The position numbers and the translations under genes were made by a program. A model generated the notes under the pieces. That model saw nothing but the letters and a program-made list of their open reading frames with translations, made no database searches and was not told the origin of the DNA. From the NCBI GenBank assembly GCA_002355455.1, contig AP017375.1, forward strand, positions 3,747,640 to 3,811,639: a DNA stretch of 64,000 bases, given 5' to 3'. The DNA is from Stanieria sp. NIES-3757 (GTDB lineage Bacteria; Cyanobacteriota; Cyanobacteriia; Cyanobacteriales; Xenococcaceae). Each line of letters starts with the position of its first letter. The first letter of the stretch is position 1. Shown piece after piece: positions 1-9,507 of this stretch.

Positions 1-1100
1 GTGCCCCAGGCTGTCTTAATATTGTATTGCTTAGCCAGGTTGTAGGCATTATCTGTTCCCTGGACTACTTCTAGTTGTTTAGCACGATTGTCTGACCCTT
101 CTGGAAAGGGAATGGCATCTTCATCATCAAGGAAGGGCTGTATACTAAGCCAGACCCCTTTTTCAGCCATCAGCTGTGCCGTTTCCTCGTCCATTAACTG
201 ACCATGTTCGATGCACTTTATACCCGCACGAATTGCAGATTGCATTGCGCTCGATGTGATGGCATGAGCGGTAACATAGGTGTTCCAGTCTGTTGCGGCT
301 TGAACAGCAGCACGCAATTCTGATTCTGTAAATTGGTTAGCATCCAGGGGACCATAACTTGAACTCACACCGCCGCCTGCCGCCACCTTAATCTGACTGG
401 CACCCCGCATCAGTTGTTCACGGGCGCGGCGAAGCACCTCAGCTTCTCCATCGGCGATAGCAGTCACTCCAAATACTTCGGCGCGGCTGAGGGGGGTAGT
501 TGGGGTTCTGGGAAGCTCGTCTAGGGAGCGGTAGTCGCCATGTCCACTCGTTTGAGAGATCATTGCCCCTGAAGGCCAAATGCGCGGTCCTACGACATCG
601 CCTCTGTCGATTGCTTGCTTCAACTCAAATGCAGGTCCAGCCAGATCCCTGGCACTGGTAAACCCTCGCAGTAGCATTTCGGTTGCATTGGTTTGGGCCT
701 GTTGAACGAAAGCTTCTAGAGGAGTATTAGGAGAAAGGACTTTTGCAATAGGGGTAGTTTCCATGAACAGGTGGACATGGGTATCGATTAGACCCGGCAT
801 TAGCACTCGCCCACCGCCATTAATTCGGGTCAGATTTGCAGTTGGGAGTGCAGGAATAGCAGTGGTCGAAATCGTCTGGATTTTGTTGCCCGCTACTAAC
901 ACATTAGAAGGAGCAGACAGTTGCTCAGAAGTGCCGTCAAAGATTCGCACATTCTCAAACAATATGTGGGTGGGTTCCTGGCTCTGACTCTCGGGCAGCG
1001 ATCGCTCCTGCGCAAAACCCATTTGTGTCATAAATCCGATCAGCCCCAGAAGCAAAACTCCTATAATAAGACCCAAGGTAAGGGGGTAGCGAAATCGCAT
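1..1100 (-). CDS. Metal-dependent amidohydrolase, exported (3' end outside window)
   Basis: This is the N-terminal 366 residues of an amidohydrolase-superfamily enzyme of the imidazolonepropionase / Xaa-Pro-dipeptidase-like group; the gene runs off the left edge. Residues 9-30 form a hydrophobic segment ending in GFAQ, a likely signal peptide or anchor. The metal site is visible as DTHVHL (H108, H110), followed by a strand-4 lysine in QIKVAAGGG, which is carboxylated in many relatives, then a histidine in VTAHAI and another in CIEHGQ. The substrate cannot be told from sequence; relatives hydrolyse cyclic imides or dipeptides. ATG at 1100 is preferred because AGGAG lies about 8 bases upstream; an ATG at 1106 is possible but too close to that site. 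The gene is visibly richer in G+C than its neighbours, which suggests horizontal acquisition. Confidence 0.85.
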   Translation of the reverse strand, partial: MRFRYPLTLGLIIGVLLLGLIGFMTQMGFAQERSLPESQSQEPTHILFENVRIFDGTSEQLSAPSNVLVAGNKIQTISTTAIPALPTANLTRINGGGRVLMPGLIDTHVHLFMETTPIAKVLSPNTPLEAFVQQAQTNATEMLLRGFTSARDLAGPAFELKQAIDRGDVVGPRIWPSGAMISQTSGHGDYRSLDELPRTPTTPLSRAEVFGVTAIADGEAEVLRRAREQLMRGASQIKVAAGGGVSSSYGPLDANQFTESELRAAVQAATDWNTYVTAHAITSSAMQSAIRAGIKCIEHGQLMDEETAQLMAEKGVWLSIQPFLDDEDAIPFPEGSDNRAKQLEVVQGTDNAYNLAKQYNIKTAWG

Positions 1101-1106
1101 TTGCAT

Positions 1107-1644
1107 CTCTCCTGTAGAACAATGAGGGAAGTATTTGAAAGCTAGATTCGATTGTAGGCACTTAGTTACAAGAAACCTGTTAGTGCCAAACAAAAAGTAT
1201 TAGCAGCCATTTAGTTGTTACAAAGGTTTTTTACGCTACGGTCTGTAACCCATCAGCAGGCTAACTATTTATTATGCATAAACTTTCTGGATATCCACTC
1301 TATGTGTCATGATATCGAGAATCTTTCTTTCTATTAACCTTATTTGAGATAATATTAAGAATTATTCCGACTATCATTCCTTATTGGGACGATATCTAGA
1401 ATCATTCTGGAATTACTTTATCTCCACTCATTCCAACGATACTATGAATTAAATTCTGAAGGATTGATTGAGTCATAGTTTTTATCATTAACTCAGCTTA
1501 TATAGTCATTTCAATTTAGATTGAGACAATCTCTTCTTGCTATAAAAGGCTTTCAACCGAAAAAATGTTTCATTTTTATTTGAAACAACTATATTTCCCC
1601 TGGCTTTAATACCGATAATGTTCGCGAGCAGGTAGTTGAGATGA
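1107..1644. other. Intergenic region with degenerate repeats
   Basis: No gene is seen here. A short inverted repeat (GGCACT at 1156, AGTGCC at 1180) lies just upstream of the amidohydrolase start. From about 1290 the DNA holds a string of loosely related GATAT-TAGAATCATTC motifs, listed separately. Confidence 0.5.
1290..1460. repeat. Degenerate tandem repeat, GATATCtAGAATCaTTC-like
   Basis: Related motifs start at 1311 (GATATCGAGAATCTTTC), 1348 (GATAATATTAAGAATTATTC), 1391 (GATATCTAGAATCATTC) and 1438 (GATACTATGAATTAAATTC), with steps of 37, 43 and 47 bases. A shorter GATATCC copy lies near 1290. The copies are imperfect and unevenly spaced, so this may be a decayed repeat array or simply AT-rich coincidence. 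Confidence 0.35.
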
Positions 1645-1785
1645 CTAGCTAATAGGTATTCTAGCCCTAAGTACAGGACAAAAACTGTAGAGATTGATGA
1701 GAAATAGTGCTAGGAAACTCAGTCTTGCTCCATGCCATTTTAAGTGAGGCTTCAAGGTTTTACGGAGCAGGTTAACATTATCCAT
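1645..1785 (-). pseudogene. Truncated transposase N-terminus (IS4-family-like)
   Basis: The 46-codon frame begins MDNVNLLRKTLKPHLKWHGA, which resembles the N-terminus of IS4-type transposases common in cyanobacteria. After about 34 codons the homology stops where the frame enters the element's terminal repeat, and it ends in flanking DNA. It cannot encode a working transposase. The family name rests on recall of the N-terminal motif and is moderately secure. Confidence 0.65.
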
Positions 1786-1866
1786 AGGGTTATCATAAGT
1801 TAAGTGTAGTTACTTTTCATGAAACCCTTTTCCTCTCTACTTTTTCAACTTTTGTCCTGTACTTAG
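1667..1866 (-). mobile_element. Miniature IS derivative with 17-bp terminal inverted repeats
   Basis: Perfect inverted repeats CTAAGTACAGGACAAAA (1667-1683) and its complement (1850-1866) bound a 200-base segment. Read on the minus strand, it contains the start of a transposase gene (ATG at 1785) that runs straight into the far terminal repeat. The body of the transposase is missing, so this is an internally deleted, non-autonomous (MITE-like) element. No clear target-site duplication is visible. Related GTAGAGA motifs lie just inside both ends. Confidence 0.8.
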
Positions 1867-1897
1867 AGTAAATTTTTAATTTTTAATTAAAACAATG

Positions 1898-2944
1898 TTA
1901 AACCATTTGCCATCTTATCTCTTGACCTGCCCATAAGGGAACGAGTCCAGATTCAAGAAATGGGACTTCATCGGGAATACGCCAGGTTGTTTTAGTCAAA
2001 GTAATCTGTTCTCTATTGCGCGGGAGTTGATAAAAATCTGGTCCATAGAAACTGGCAAAAGCCTCAAGTTTATCAAGTGAATTAGCACTCTCAAAAGCTT
2101 CTGCGTATAATTCCATGGCGTGCAAAGCTGAATAACAACCCGCGCAACCACAAGAACTTTCTTTGCTATTGCGAGAATGGGGCGCGCTATCAGTACCTAG
2201 AAAAAACTTGGGATTGCCAGATGTTGCTGCTTGTAAAAGTGCCAAGCGATGCTCTTCTCGTTTCAAAATTGGTAAACAATAAAAATGGGGGCGAATGCCA
2301 CCTTGGAAGATAGCATTACGGCTAAACAATAGATGTTGTGGTGTGATGGTTGCAGCAATGTTGTTGGTCGCTAAGACAAACTGTACGGCATCGGAGGTGG
2401 TAATGTGTTCGAGTACCACCCGCAGGTTGGGAAATCGTTCCTTGAGGGGGAGCAAATGTTTCTCGATAAATACCTTCTCTCGGTCAAATATATCAACGTT
2501 TCGGTCTGTTACTTCCCCGTGCAGTAATAAAGGTATGTCTACCTGTTCCATCATTTCAAAAACGCGATCGCATTTACCAATGTCCGTCACACCGAAATCT
2601 GAATTGGTAGTTGCACCCGCAGGATAGTATTTTACCGCTTTGACAAACTGAGATGCTTTGGCTGCGATAATTTCTTCGGGGCTGGTGTTGTCGGTGAGGT
2701 AGAGGGTCATCAGTGGCTCAAACTGTTTGCCAGTGGGAATTGCTGCCATAATGCGATCGCGATAGGCAGCAGCATCAGCTACTGAGCGTACTGGAGGCTT
2801 TAAATTCGGCATAATGATGGCGCGGGCAAACTGACGTACTGTATGGGGCAGAACTGCCTTCAGTGCCTCGCCGTCCCGTAGATGCAAATGCCAGTCGTCG
2901 GGTCTGGTTAGAGTAAGATTTTGCATTTTTCTATCATAAAACAC
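1898..2944 (-). CDS. pyrC: Dihydroorotase PyrC
   Basis: This enzyme catalyses reversible cyclisation of N-carbamoyl-L-aspartate to dihydroorotate, the third step of pyrimidine synthesis, in the cytoplasm. The 348 residues match the E. coli-type (class II) enzyme. The zinc site shows as DWHLHLRDG near the N-terminus. The carboxylated lysine lies in KAVKYYPAG, the metal histidines in LLHGEV and VLEHITT, and the catalytic aspartate in GTDSAPH. The longest start at 2944 follows an AGGTG four bases upstream. An ATG at 2926 (MQNLTL) is an equally plausible start and gives a more usual length. The gene stands alone, and an IS remnant lies just beyond its 3' end. Confidence 0.95.
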   Translation of the reverse strand: MFYDRKMQNLTLTRPDDWHLHLRDGEALKAVLPHTVRQFARAIIMPNLKPPVRSVADAAAYRDRIMAAIPTGKQFEPLMTLYLTDNTSPEEIIAAKASQFVKAVKYYPAGATTNSDFGVTDIGKCDRVFEMMEQVDIPLLLHGEVTDRNVDIFDREKVFIEKHLLPLKERFPNLRVVLEHITTSDAVQFVLATNNIAATITPQHLLFSRNAIFQGGIRPHFYCLPILKREEHRLALLQAATSGNPKFFLGTDSAPHSRNSKESSCGCAGCYSALHAMELYAEAFESANSLDKLEAFASFYGPDFYQLPRNREQITLTKTTWRIPDEVPFLESGLVPLWAGQEIRWQMV

Positions 2945-3155
2945 CTAGAAATAGGACGCTGGCGTGAAGAGTTTAAATTTTGTCAGGAGCTTAAAATCAA
3001 GATGAAATTTACAAGTTTCAACGCAACAAATCTGCTTTTAATAATCACTTAGCCAAGGATGGTTGTAATTTCGTTTCTTTCCAAAGCGATCGCCCTTTTG
3101 ATGTCTATAATACAACCTAAATGGGTTCTCTTCAAGAGAATACAATAAACGGAAA

Positions 3156-3224
3156 ATGCCATATACAAGCAGCTTGTCAGATCGAGAATGGGAAATAATT
3201 GAACCTCTGTTTAAAAAATTTTGA
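3156..3224 (+). pseudogene. IS5-family transposase N-terminal fragment
   Basis: Twenty-two codons beginning MPYTSSLSDREWEIIEPLF match the conserved N-terminus of IS5-group transposases (DUF4096 type) and then stop at TGA. Nothing of the catalytic domain follows, so this is a relic of a second insertion sequence between pyrC and the next gene. A stem-loop follows about 8 bases later. Confidence 0.7.
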
Positions 3225-3231
3225 TTGAAAA

Positions 3232-3271
3232 GGACGCTGTTCTTTAGATTCTTTGCAGAACTTTAGCGTCC
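3232..3271. repeat. Inverted repeat GGACGCT-GTTCT / AGAAC-AGCGTCC
   Basis: GGACGCT (3232) plus GTTCT pairs with AGAAC (3257) plus AGCGTCC (3265), leaving a three-base bulge and a 13-base loop. It lies just after the IS5 fragment. It could be part of the former element or a terminator-like hairpin, but no strong T-run follows. Confidence 0.55.
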
Positions 3272-3372
3272 GTCGTTAATTTAAGCTTTTAAGGTCTGTA
3301 AAAACAGTATGACAACCTTTATTTGTTTACTAAAAAAGCCCAACGATAAAAAACTAAGTGAAACTCAATTAA

Positions 3373-4512
3373 TTAGCCACGAAAACCAGGAATAAAACTA
3401 GCTTTTAGTTTTTTAGTAGCCTGTTCAGTTACGTCAGAATAACGCAATTCCCCACAGAGAATTTTACCCATTAATTGAGCAGCAGAAGGGCGTTTTACTC
3501 CAACTTTATAAGCAATTTTGGGGAACTGATAAAATAGACCAGCAAGACGTTGAGCTAAAACAAGATCTGCTCCCCATTCTTGATTAACAGTTTCAGTATA
3601 GTTTGCTAAAGCATTAAAGTTTCCAGCTATAGCATTATCAACTGCTTCGGCTGCTTTCATTCCTGTAAATATAGCAGGGCGAATACCTTCCCCGATTAAA
3701 GGATCGACAATTCCTGCTGCTTCTCCTGCAATAACAGCACGATTAGTGTGGAGCGGTTGATTTTCTTTCCACACGTTTAAATTGTACTCGGTATACTTAC
3801 TATTGTTTAAATCTAAACCAAACTTACTAGCGTAATTGGTTAGTTGTTTTTTGAGTTCGTCGGGTTTCCCTTTATTATTACGCACATAAGCTCCACTAAA
3901 GGAGTAACCATGATCTTTGGGAAAACACCACATAAAACCGTTTTTGAGTGAACCAAAGTCAAAATAAGCCAAATCTTGACGACGTTCTGATACTTCTGCT
4001 TCTACTTCTAAACTAGCTGCTATGACTTTTTGTTGCTCACCAAAACCTAACCACCTAGACATTGGTCCATTAACTCCATCGGCAGCAATGAGATAAGCAC
4101 CTTCAAAAACCCCATGATTAGTGCTTACCTGCCAGCTATCACCTTGAGATTGTATTCCCGTGACTTCAGTATCATCTTTTAATTGAACTCCCTGTTCAAT
4201 CGCTTTTTGCATTAAAAAGTTATCAAATTCATCTCGTCTTACCATCCACATGGGAGTAACTTTTTGGAGTTCCACTTCCATAGGATCGTCTAATTGCCAG
4301 GTATATTTGACTTTAGAGACAGTATTTTTGATCACAGGTGCAAAATCGAAATCAAACCAATTAGCAACTGCGGGAGATACACCGCCACCACAAGGTTTGT
4401 AACGAGGAAAAGAAGATTTTTCTAGGACTAATACTGAATGTCCTTTTTTTGCCAAGTGATAAGCTGCTGTAGCTCCAGCAGGTCCAGCACCAACAATAAT
4501 GCAGTCAAACAT
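3373..4512 (-). CDS. Geranylgeranyl reductase family FAD-dependent oxidoreductase
   Basis: This 379-residue flavoprotein belongs to the family that saturates isoprenoid chains, including ChlP of chlorophyll and tocopherol synthesis. It opens with the FAD-binding motif DCIIVGAGPAGATAAYHL. A PCGGG loop near residue 43 and the distal FAD motif AGEAAGIVDPLIGEGI are typical of the family. It differs in its N-terminus from the standard ChlP I would expect in cyanobacteria, so it is probably a paralogue, and its substrate is not known. The ATG at 4512 was chosen because the longer frame needs a TTG at 4554 and places 14 unconserved residues before the FAD motif. Confidence 0.85.
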   Translation of the reverse strand: MFDCIIVGAGPAGATAAYHLAKKGHSVLVLEKSSFPRYKPCGGGVSPAVANWFDFDFAPVIKNTVSKVKYTWQLDDPMEVELQKVTPMWMVRRDEFDNFLMQKAIEQGVQLKDDTEVTGIQSQGDSWQVSTNHGVFEGAYLIAADGVNGPMSRWLGFGEQQKVIAASLEVEAEVSERRQDLAYFDFGSLKNGFMWCFPKDHGYSFSGAYVRNNKGKPDELKKQLTNYASKFGLDLNNSKYTEYNLNVWKENQPLHTNRAVIAGEAAGIVDPLIGEGIRPAIFTGMKAAEAVDNAIAGNFNALANYTETVNQEWGADLVLAQRLAGLFYQFPKIAYKVGVKRPSAAQLMGKILCGELRYSDVTEQATKKLKASFIPGFRG

Positions 4513-4678
4513 AGGGTTTATCAGATAAGTTATAGATTTGAGAACTTCAAACAAAAAAGTTTGAACTTCAGCATACTTTAAAACAAGTTAATTTTTTGTA
4601 AACTTTGAATTAAAATTGACTTGTTTGTGTTAAGCAAATTACAATTTTTTAGTTTTTGATTAATAAAAATAGGAGTAG

Positions 4679-4713
4679 TTAACGCCTAGTGTTAACTAGT
4701 TTCCAGGCGTTAA
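4679..4713 (-). terminator. Stem-loop downstream of prfC
   Basis: TTAACGCCT (4679-4687) pairs perfectly with AGGCGTTAA (4705-4713), and a smaller CTAGT/ACTAG pair lies inside the loop. On the minus strand a TATTTTTATT stretch follows about ten bases later, which fits termination of prfC transcription. Confidence 0.55.
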
Positions 4714-4744
4714 ATGCTCAAAAGCTACTCATGAATTTTTAATA

Positions 4745-6367
4745 TTAATCTGGTTGAATTCCTGAGCCTACAGGGGCAGTAGAATTAAGTTTTAATTCAG
4801 GATGGTCTTCTTTGATTTGTTGTAAGTTCCATTCGTTTTTAAATAAAAGTACAGGTCTGCCAAAACTGTCTTTAACTACCAAAGTATTAAACAGTCTGCC
4901 TGCTTTTTCTAAAGCTGTCCAACCAGCAGCTACCCAACGAGCCACAGTATATGGTAAAGCTTCTAAAGTAGTCTCGACATTGTATTCATTTTGCAAGCGG
5001 AATTGCACTACTTCAAACTGAAGTTGACCTACCGCAGCGAGAATGGGGTCGCGTTTGAAGTCATCGGTAGAATACATAACCTGAATTGCCCCTTCTTCTT
5101 GTAATTCGGTAATACCTTTTTGGAATTGCTTAAATTTAGAAGGATTGGGATTTTTGAGATAGGCGAAGATTTCAGGAGAAAAATAAGGTATTCCTTCGTA
5201 TTCGAGCTTTTGACCGTTATAAATAGTATCACCGATCGCAAATACTCCAGGATTATTTAAGCCAATTACATCTCCAGGATAAGCTACATCAAGGGATTCT
5301 CTGCCTTGGGCAAAAAGTTTTTGGGGACGAGAGAGACGAACAATTTTTCCTGTACGAGCCTGTTTGACTGTCATGTCTTTCTCAAATTTTCCCGTACACA
5401 CTCGAATAAAAGCCACTCGATCGCGATGTTTGGGATCCATGTTGGCTTGTAACTTAAAAACAAAGCCTGTAAATTCTGGGTAAGTAGGTTCGATTGTCCC
5501 CACTGAAGACTTTCTTCCTTCTGGTTTGAGAGCGTATTCTAAAAAAGAATCGAGGAATAGTTGTACCCCAAAATTAGTCATGGCACTGCCAAAGAAAACG
5601 GGGGTCATTTTCCCTGCATGAACTTTTTCGAGGTCAAAATCAGAACCAATTTCGTTGAGAATTTCTAATTCTTCTTTGAGTTGATAATATAAATCTTGTT
5701 CTAAAAATTCTTCAATTTTAGGGTCGCCTAGATCGATGACTGTCTCACCGGCTGCTTGAGAACCGTGGGCGCGACGTTCAAATAAATGGATTTGTTGTTT
5801 ACGACGATCAAATACTCCTTTAAAGCGATCGCCCATCCCAATCGGCCAATTGACTGGGTAAGTTTGTAATCCTAATTCTTGTTCAATTTCGTCAAGCAAT
5901 TCTAACCCTTCTCGACCAGGACGATCTAACTTATTCACAAAAGTGAAAATAGGAAGCGATCGCATTTGACAAACTTCAAATAATTTCCGCGTTTGCGGTT
6001 CTAACCCTTTAGCAGCATCGATCAACATCACTGCATTATCGGCAGCAGCTAGAGTGCGATAGGTATCTTCACTAAAATCTTGGTGTCCGGGAGTATCGAG
6101 GAGATTGATTTGGAAGTTTTTGTAGAGAAACTGCAAAACAGTCGAGGTAATCGAAATACCTCTTTGTTGTTCCATTTCCATCCAGTCTGAAGTAGCTTTA
6201 CGCTGCGCCCGTCGTGCTTTTACTGCCCCTGCTTCATGAATTGCACCTCCGTAGAGTAACAATTTTTCGGTCAGGGTAGTTTTGCCCGCGTCTGGGTGAG
6301 AAATAATAGCAAAGTTACGACGACTATTTACAGCTTGTTCTATTTCAGTTTGAATTTCTACGGACAT
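4745..6367 (-). CDS. prfC: Peptide chain release factor 3
   Basis: RF3 is the translational GTPase that removes RF1/RF2 from the ribosome after peptide release. The 540-residue length is usual. The G1 motif is [12 protein letters not shown], switch II is [16 protein letters not shown], and NKLD is the G4 motif. The presence of [18 protein letters not shown] is typical of RF3 rather than EF-G. The gene is complete and ends at a stem-loop. The next gene upstream, petD, is in the same orientation but is separated from it by its own terminator. Confidence 0.96.
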   Translation of the reverse strand: MSVEIQTEIEQAVNSRRNFAIISHPDAGKTTLTEKLLLYGGAIHEAGAVKARRAQRKATSDWMEMEQQRGISITSTVLQFLYKNFQINLLDTPGHQDFSEDTYRTLAAADNAVMLIDAAKGLEPQTRKLFEVCQMRSLPIFTFVNKLDRPGREGLELLDEIEQELGLQTYPVNWPIGMGDRFKGVFDRRKQQIHLFERRAHGSQAAGETVIDLGDPKIEEFLEQDLYYQLKEELEILNEIGSDFDLEKVHAGKMTPVFFGSAMTNFGVQLFLDSFLEYALKPEGRKSSVGTIEPTYPEFTGFVFKLQANMDPKHRDRVAFIRVCTGKFEKDMTVKQARTGKIVRLSRPQKLFAQGRESLDVAYPGDVIGLNNPGVFAIGDTIYNGQKLEYEGIPYFSPEIFAYLKNPNPSKFKQFQKGITELQEEGAIQVMYSTDDFKRDPILAAVGQLQFEVVQFRLQNEYNVETTLEALPYTVARWVAAGWTALEKAGRLFNTLVVKDSFGRPVLLFKNEWNLQQIKEDHPELKLNSTAPVGSGIQPD

Positions 6368-6452
6368 TCAAAATTTGGTTTACGGAAGTTTGCAAAATTA
6401 TTATATCTTGCCTGCTTAAGAGAGGTAATCTTCTGAGTTTTCTTAACAACAC

Positions 6453-6516
6453 AAAAAACGCCTGCGATCGCTTTTATCTCATTCCCAAAAACAAAATAAA
6501 AGTATTCGCAAGCGTT
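6453..6516 (-). terminator. Rho-independent terminator of petBD
   Basis: On the minus strand AACGCTTGCGA pairs with TCGCAGGCGTT (one U-G wobble) across a loop of about 38 bases and is followed directly by TTTTTTG. It begins about 32 bases past the petD stop. The stem nearest the T-run overlaps a HIP1 octamer. Confidence 0.7.
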
Positions 6517-6548
6517 CCCAATTTAAATTAAATTTGGTGATTAAAACA

Positions 6549-7031
6549 TTAGAACAAGCCTAAAGTTAAAGACTTGTCAATTGGGAAAGTAGCACCAATT
6601 CCGAGCCAAAGAGTTACCAAAGTACCAAACAAAAATACAGTGGTAGCTACAGGACGACGGAAAGGATTTTGAAATTTGTTAACGTTTTCAATGAAAGGAA
6701 TTAAGATTAAACCTAAAGGTACGGCTGCTTGACAAGCAATACCCAAAAGTTTGTTAGGAAGAATGCGTAGAATTTGGAAAACAGGATAAAGATACCATTC
6801 AGGTAAAATCTCTAAAGGAGTCGCAAAAGGATCGGCTGGTTCACCGATCAAAGCAGGATCGAGAACAGACAAACCTACTATTAATGCTCCTGTACCCAAA
6901 ATAACTACAGGGAAAATGTATAACAAATCGTTAGGCCAAGCAGGTTCCCCATAATAGTTGTGACCCATGCCTTTAGCCAACTTGGCGCGTAATATCGGAT
7001 CGCTCAAGTCTGGTTTTTTTAATGTTGACAT
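6549..7031 (-). CDS. petD: Cytochrome b6f complex subunit IV
   Basis: Subunit IV binds plastoquinol with cytochrome b6 in the thylakoid b6f complex. The 160 residues are the standard size and contain three membrane segments, at roughly 37-57, 95-115 and 131-151. The Qo-site motif PEWYLYP is present at about residue 77. The N-terminus [20 protein letters not shown] is typical. It lies 160 bases downstream of petB on the same strand, the conserved cyanobacterial petBD operon order, and a strong terminator follows. Confidence 0.98.
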   Translation of the reverse strand: MSTLKKPDLSDPILRAKLAKGMGHNYYGEPAWPNDLLYIFPVVILGTGALIVGLSVLDPALIGEPADPFATPLEILPEWYLYPVFQILRILPNKLLGIACQAAVPLGLILIPFIENVNKFQNPFRRPVATTVFLFGTLVTLWLGIGATFPIDKSLTLGLF

Positions 7032-7191
7032 TGTTTTCTCCTTAAATCTAATTAGAATCAGCAGGCGATATTACCAGAATAATTGCTGTTGCTTATTAGA
7101 AATTGTGAACTGCTTATCTTAATTATGGTTAATTGTCCTTAAATAATTTAAGACGACAAGCACAACGCCCGTCGTCGAATTAGGAATTAAT

Positions 7192-7860
7192 TTACAAAGG
7201 ACCAGAAATACCTTGTTTACGGATCATTAAGAAGTGTAGCAACATAAACACTGCCATCAACCAAGGTAAAACAAAGGTATGCAAGCTGTAGAAACGAGTC
7301 AAAGTTGCTTGACCAACACTTGCACCACCACGTAACAGTTCAACCATTTGATCGCCCACAACAGGAATAGCAGCAGGTACACCAGAAACGATTTTTACCG
7401 CCCAGTAGCCTACTTGATCCCAAGGAAGAGAGTAGCCAGTAACGCCAAAAGTAACGGTAATTACTGCCATGATTACGCCAGCAATCCAAGTTAATTCGCG
7501 GGGTTTTTTGAAACCACCAGTCAAATAAACGCGGAAAACATGAAGAATCATCATTAACACCATCATGCTAGCAGACCAGCGATGAATAGAACGAATTAGC
7601 CAACCGAAGTTAACTTCGTTCATGATGTATTCAACTGAAGCAAAAGCGTCAGTAACAGTAGGTTTATAATAAAAAGTCATGCAAAATCCAGTAGCAAACT
7701 GGATTAAGAAACACACTAGAGTAATTCCACCCAGACAATAAAAAATGTTGACATGAGGAGGAACGTATTTACTGGTAATGTCATCAGAAAGCGCCTGAAC
7801 TTCGAGACGTTCGTCAAACCATTGATAAACTTTTGAATCAGTTACTTGTTTAGAAAACAT
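7192..7860 (-). CDS. petB: Cytochrome b6
   Basis: This is the haem-carrying integral subunit of the b6f complex. It has 222 residues with four membrane helices. Histidines in [11 protein letters not shown] and LHVFRV, and those in SLHTFVLPW and [11 protein letters not shown], are the b-haem ligands. Cys42 in [10 protein letters not shown] is the residue that covalently attaches haem c-n. The seven-residue N-terminal extension relative to plant cytochrome b6 is usual in cyanobacteria. petB is followed by petD and is divergent from ctpA, so the 411-base spacer should hold promoters for both. Confidence 0.98.
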   Translation of the reverse strand: MFSKQVTDSKVYQWFDERLEVQALSDDITSKYVPPHVNIFYCLGGITLVCFLIQFATGFCMTFYYKPTVTDAFASVEYIMNEVNFGWLIRSIHRWSASMMVLMMILHVFRVYLTGGFKKPRELTWIAGVIMAVITVTFGVTGYSLPWDQVGYWAVKIVSGVPAAIPVVGDQMVELLRGGASVGQATLTRFYSLHTFVLPWLMAVFMLLHFLMIRKQGISGPL

Positions 7861-8271
7861 GAAGCCAAAAATTAGCTAAAAATAGTTATGGATAGGTTTA
7901 CCTTACTTAAGGACATTTCATAGAGGGTAATGTCTTGTCCTTTGCTCTTGACCTTCAGCTAAACTGATGCCAGAGTTTAGTGATTGATTTTAGTGCACTA
8001 CTAAATTGGATGTTTTTTGTGCTTACCCGCCCAGTTATAGATACTGGTGGAAATGATTCCTTTAAAAAATGTAACATAGCTTTAAGCTATGGTGTTGCTA
8101 GCTAAATGTAGATTTTACTACCTTTGTTGGTACAACTTATCACTCGCCAGGCAAAACCTTGTGTTACTTAAATCGTATTGATTTTCTCATTCACGATCAT
8201 TTGTAACAATTAGTAAAATAAAGTCTAAATTAAACTAATAAAAAACAAAACAAGAACTTACGAACTATCTC
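7861..8271. promoter_or_regulatory. Divergent petB / ctpA upstream region
   Basis: This 411-base gap separates the starts of petB (minus) and ctpA (plus) and holds no open frame of note. It must contain both promoters, but no motif was clear enough to place a -10 or an operator. Confidence 0.5.
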
Positions 8272-9507
8272 ATGCTCAAGAAATTTTTTTGGGTTACTCT
8301 GTTGAGTGTCCTGTGGACAGCATCTTCTCTAGTTTGGTTTACCCCTGAAGCAGCAGCTTTTACTGAAGAACAAAAACTCTTACTGCAATCGTGGCGGATT
8401 GTCAATCAATCTTATGTTGATGACACCTTCAATCATCAAAATTGGTGGTACTTGAGGCAAAAGTTTATTAAAAAACCACTTCAAAACCGCGAACAAACTT
8501 ATACTGCGATTGATGAAATGTTGGCTAGCCTAGACGATCCTTTTACTCGTCTACTTAGACCAGAACAATATCATAGTTTACAGGTAAATACTTCTGGAGA
8601 GTTATCTGGAGTAGGATTACAAATCAATGTTGACCCAGAAACTGGGCTAATTGAGGTAGTTGCACCTTTAGCAGGTTCTCCTGCTGAAACAGCAGGAATT
8701 AAACCAAAAGACCATATTTTAGAGATTGATGGAGTTAGTACTACTACTCTAAGCTTAGATGAAGCAGCAGCGAGAATGCGGGGACAAATAGGCACTAAAG
8801 TATCTCTTAAAATTCAATCTCCCAATACAGACCACGATAAAATGGTCGATTTAATTCGCGATCGCATTGCGCTTAATCCTGTTTATTACACCCTTGATAC
8901 TAGTCATGAGTTGCCGATTGGTTATGTTCGTCTCAATCAATTTAGTGCCAATGCAGCCCAAGAAATTGCCCGTGGGCTTAATAAATTAGAGGAACAAGGA
9001 GCGCAAGCCTATATTTTGGATTTGAGAAACAATCCTGGTGGTTTATTGCAGGCTGGGGTTGAAATTGCTCGTTTGTGGTTAGACAATCAGACGATTGTTT
9101 ATACTGTTAATCGTCAAGGCACTTTAGGCAGTTTTGACTCTAATGGCAAAGCAATCACTGAAGATCCTTTAATTGTTTTAGTTAATCAAGGAACAGCTAG
9201 TGCTAGTGAGATTTTAGCAGGTGCTTTACAAGACAATGGTAGAGCTTTATTGGTAGGAGAAAAAACTTTTGGTAAAGGATTGATTCAATCTTTGTTTGAA
9301 TTACCCGATGGTGCAGGTTTGGCGGTAACTGTCGCTAAGTACGAAACTCCTAGTCATAAAGATATTCATAAATTAGGTATCACTCCAGATCGAACAGTTC
9401 CTCAAGAACCAATTACTTATAGTCAAATTGGGACAGATTCGGATGTGCAATACCAAACCGCAGTTAAGTTATTAACTACTAAGACAGTAGTAGCTAATGC
9501 TGCCTAA
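8272..9507 (+). CDS. ctpA: Carboxyl-terminal processing protease CtpA
   Basis: CtpA is the lumenal serine protease that trims the C-terminus of photosystem II precursor D1 before manganese-cluster assembly. A signal peptide covers residues 1-29 (ending PEAAA). A PDZ domain lies at about 113-195 (SGELSGVGLQINV onward), followed by the S41 peptidase domain. The Ser-Lys dyad is S310 in GTASASE and K335 in KTFGKG, 25 residues apart as in E. coli Tsp. The 411-residue size is normal. It faces away from petB, so two photosynthetic functions may share regulation. Cyanobacteria often have CtpB or CtpC paralogues, so the letter rests on similarity and context. Confidence 0.88.
   Translation: MLKKFFWVTLLSVLWTASSLVWFTPEAAAFTEEQKLLLQSWRIVNQSYVDDTFNHQNWWYLRQKFIKKPLQNREQTYTAIDEMLASLDDPFTRLLRPEQYHSLQVNTSGELSGVGLQINVDPETGLIEVVAPLAGSPAETAGIKPKDHILEIDGVSTTTLSLDEAAARMRGQIGTKVSLKIQSPNTDHDKMVDLIRDRIALNPVYYTLDTSHELPIGYVRLNQFSANAAQEIARGLNKLEEQGAQAYILDLRNNPGGLLQAGVEIARLWLDNQTIVYTVNRQGTLGSFDSNGKAITEDPLIVLVNQGTASASEILAGALQDNGRALLVGEKTFGKGLIQSLFELPDGAGLAVTVAKYETPSHKDIHKLGITPDRTVPQEPITYSQIGTDSDVQYQTAVKLLTTKTVVANAA

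Noticed and set aside
1290..1460. CRISPR array
   Set aside because: The repeats are degenerate, the spacing is uneven (37, 43 and 47 bases) and no cas genes are in the window.
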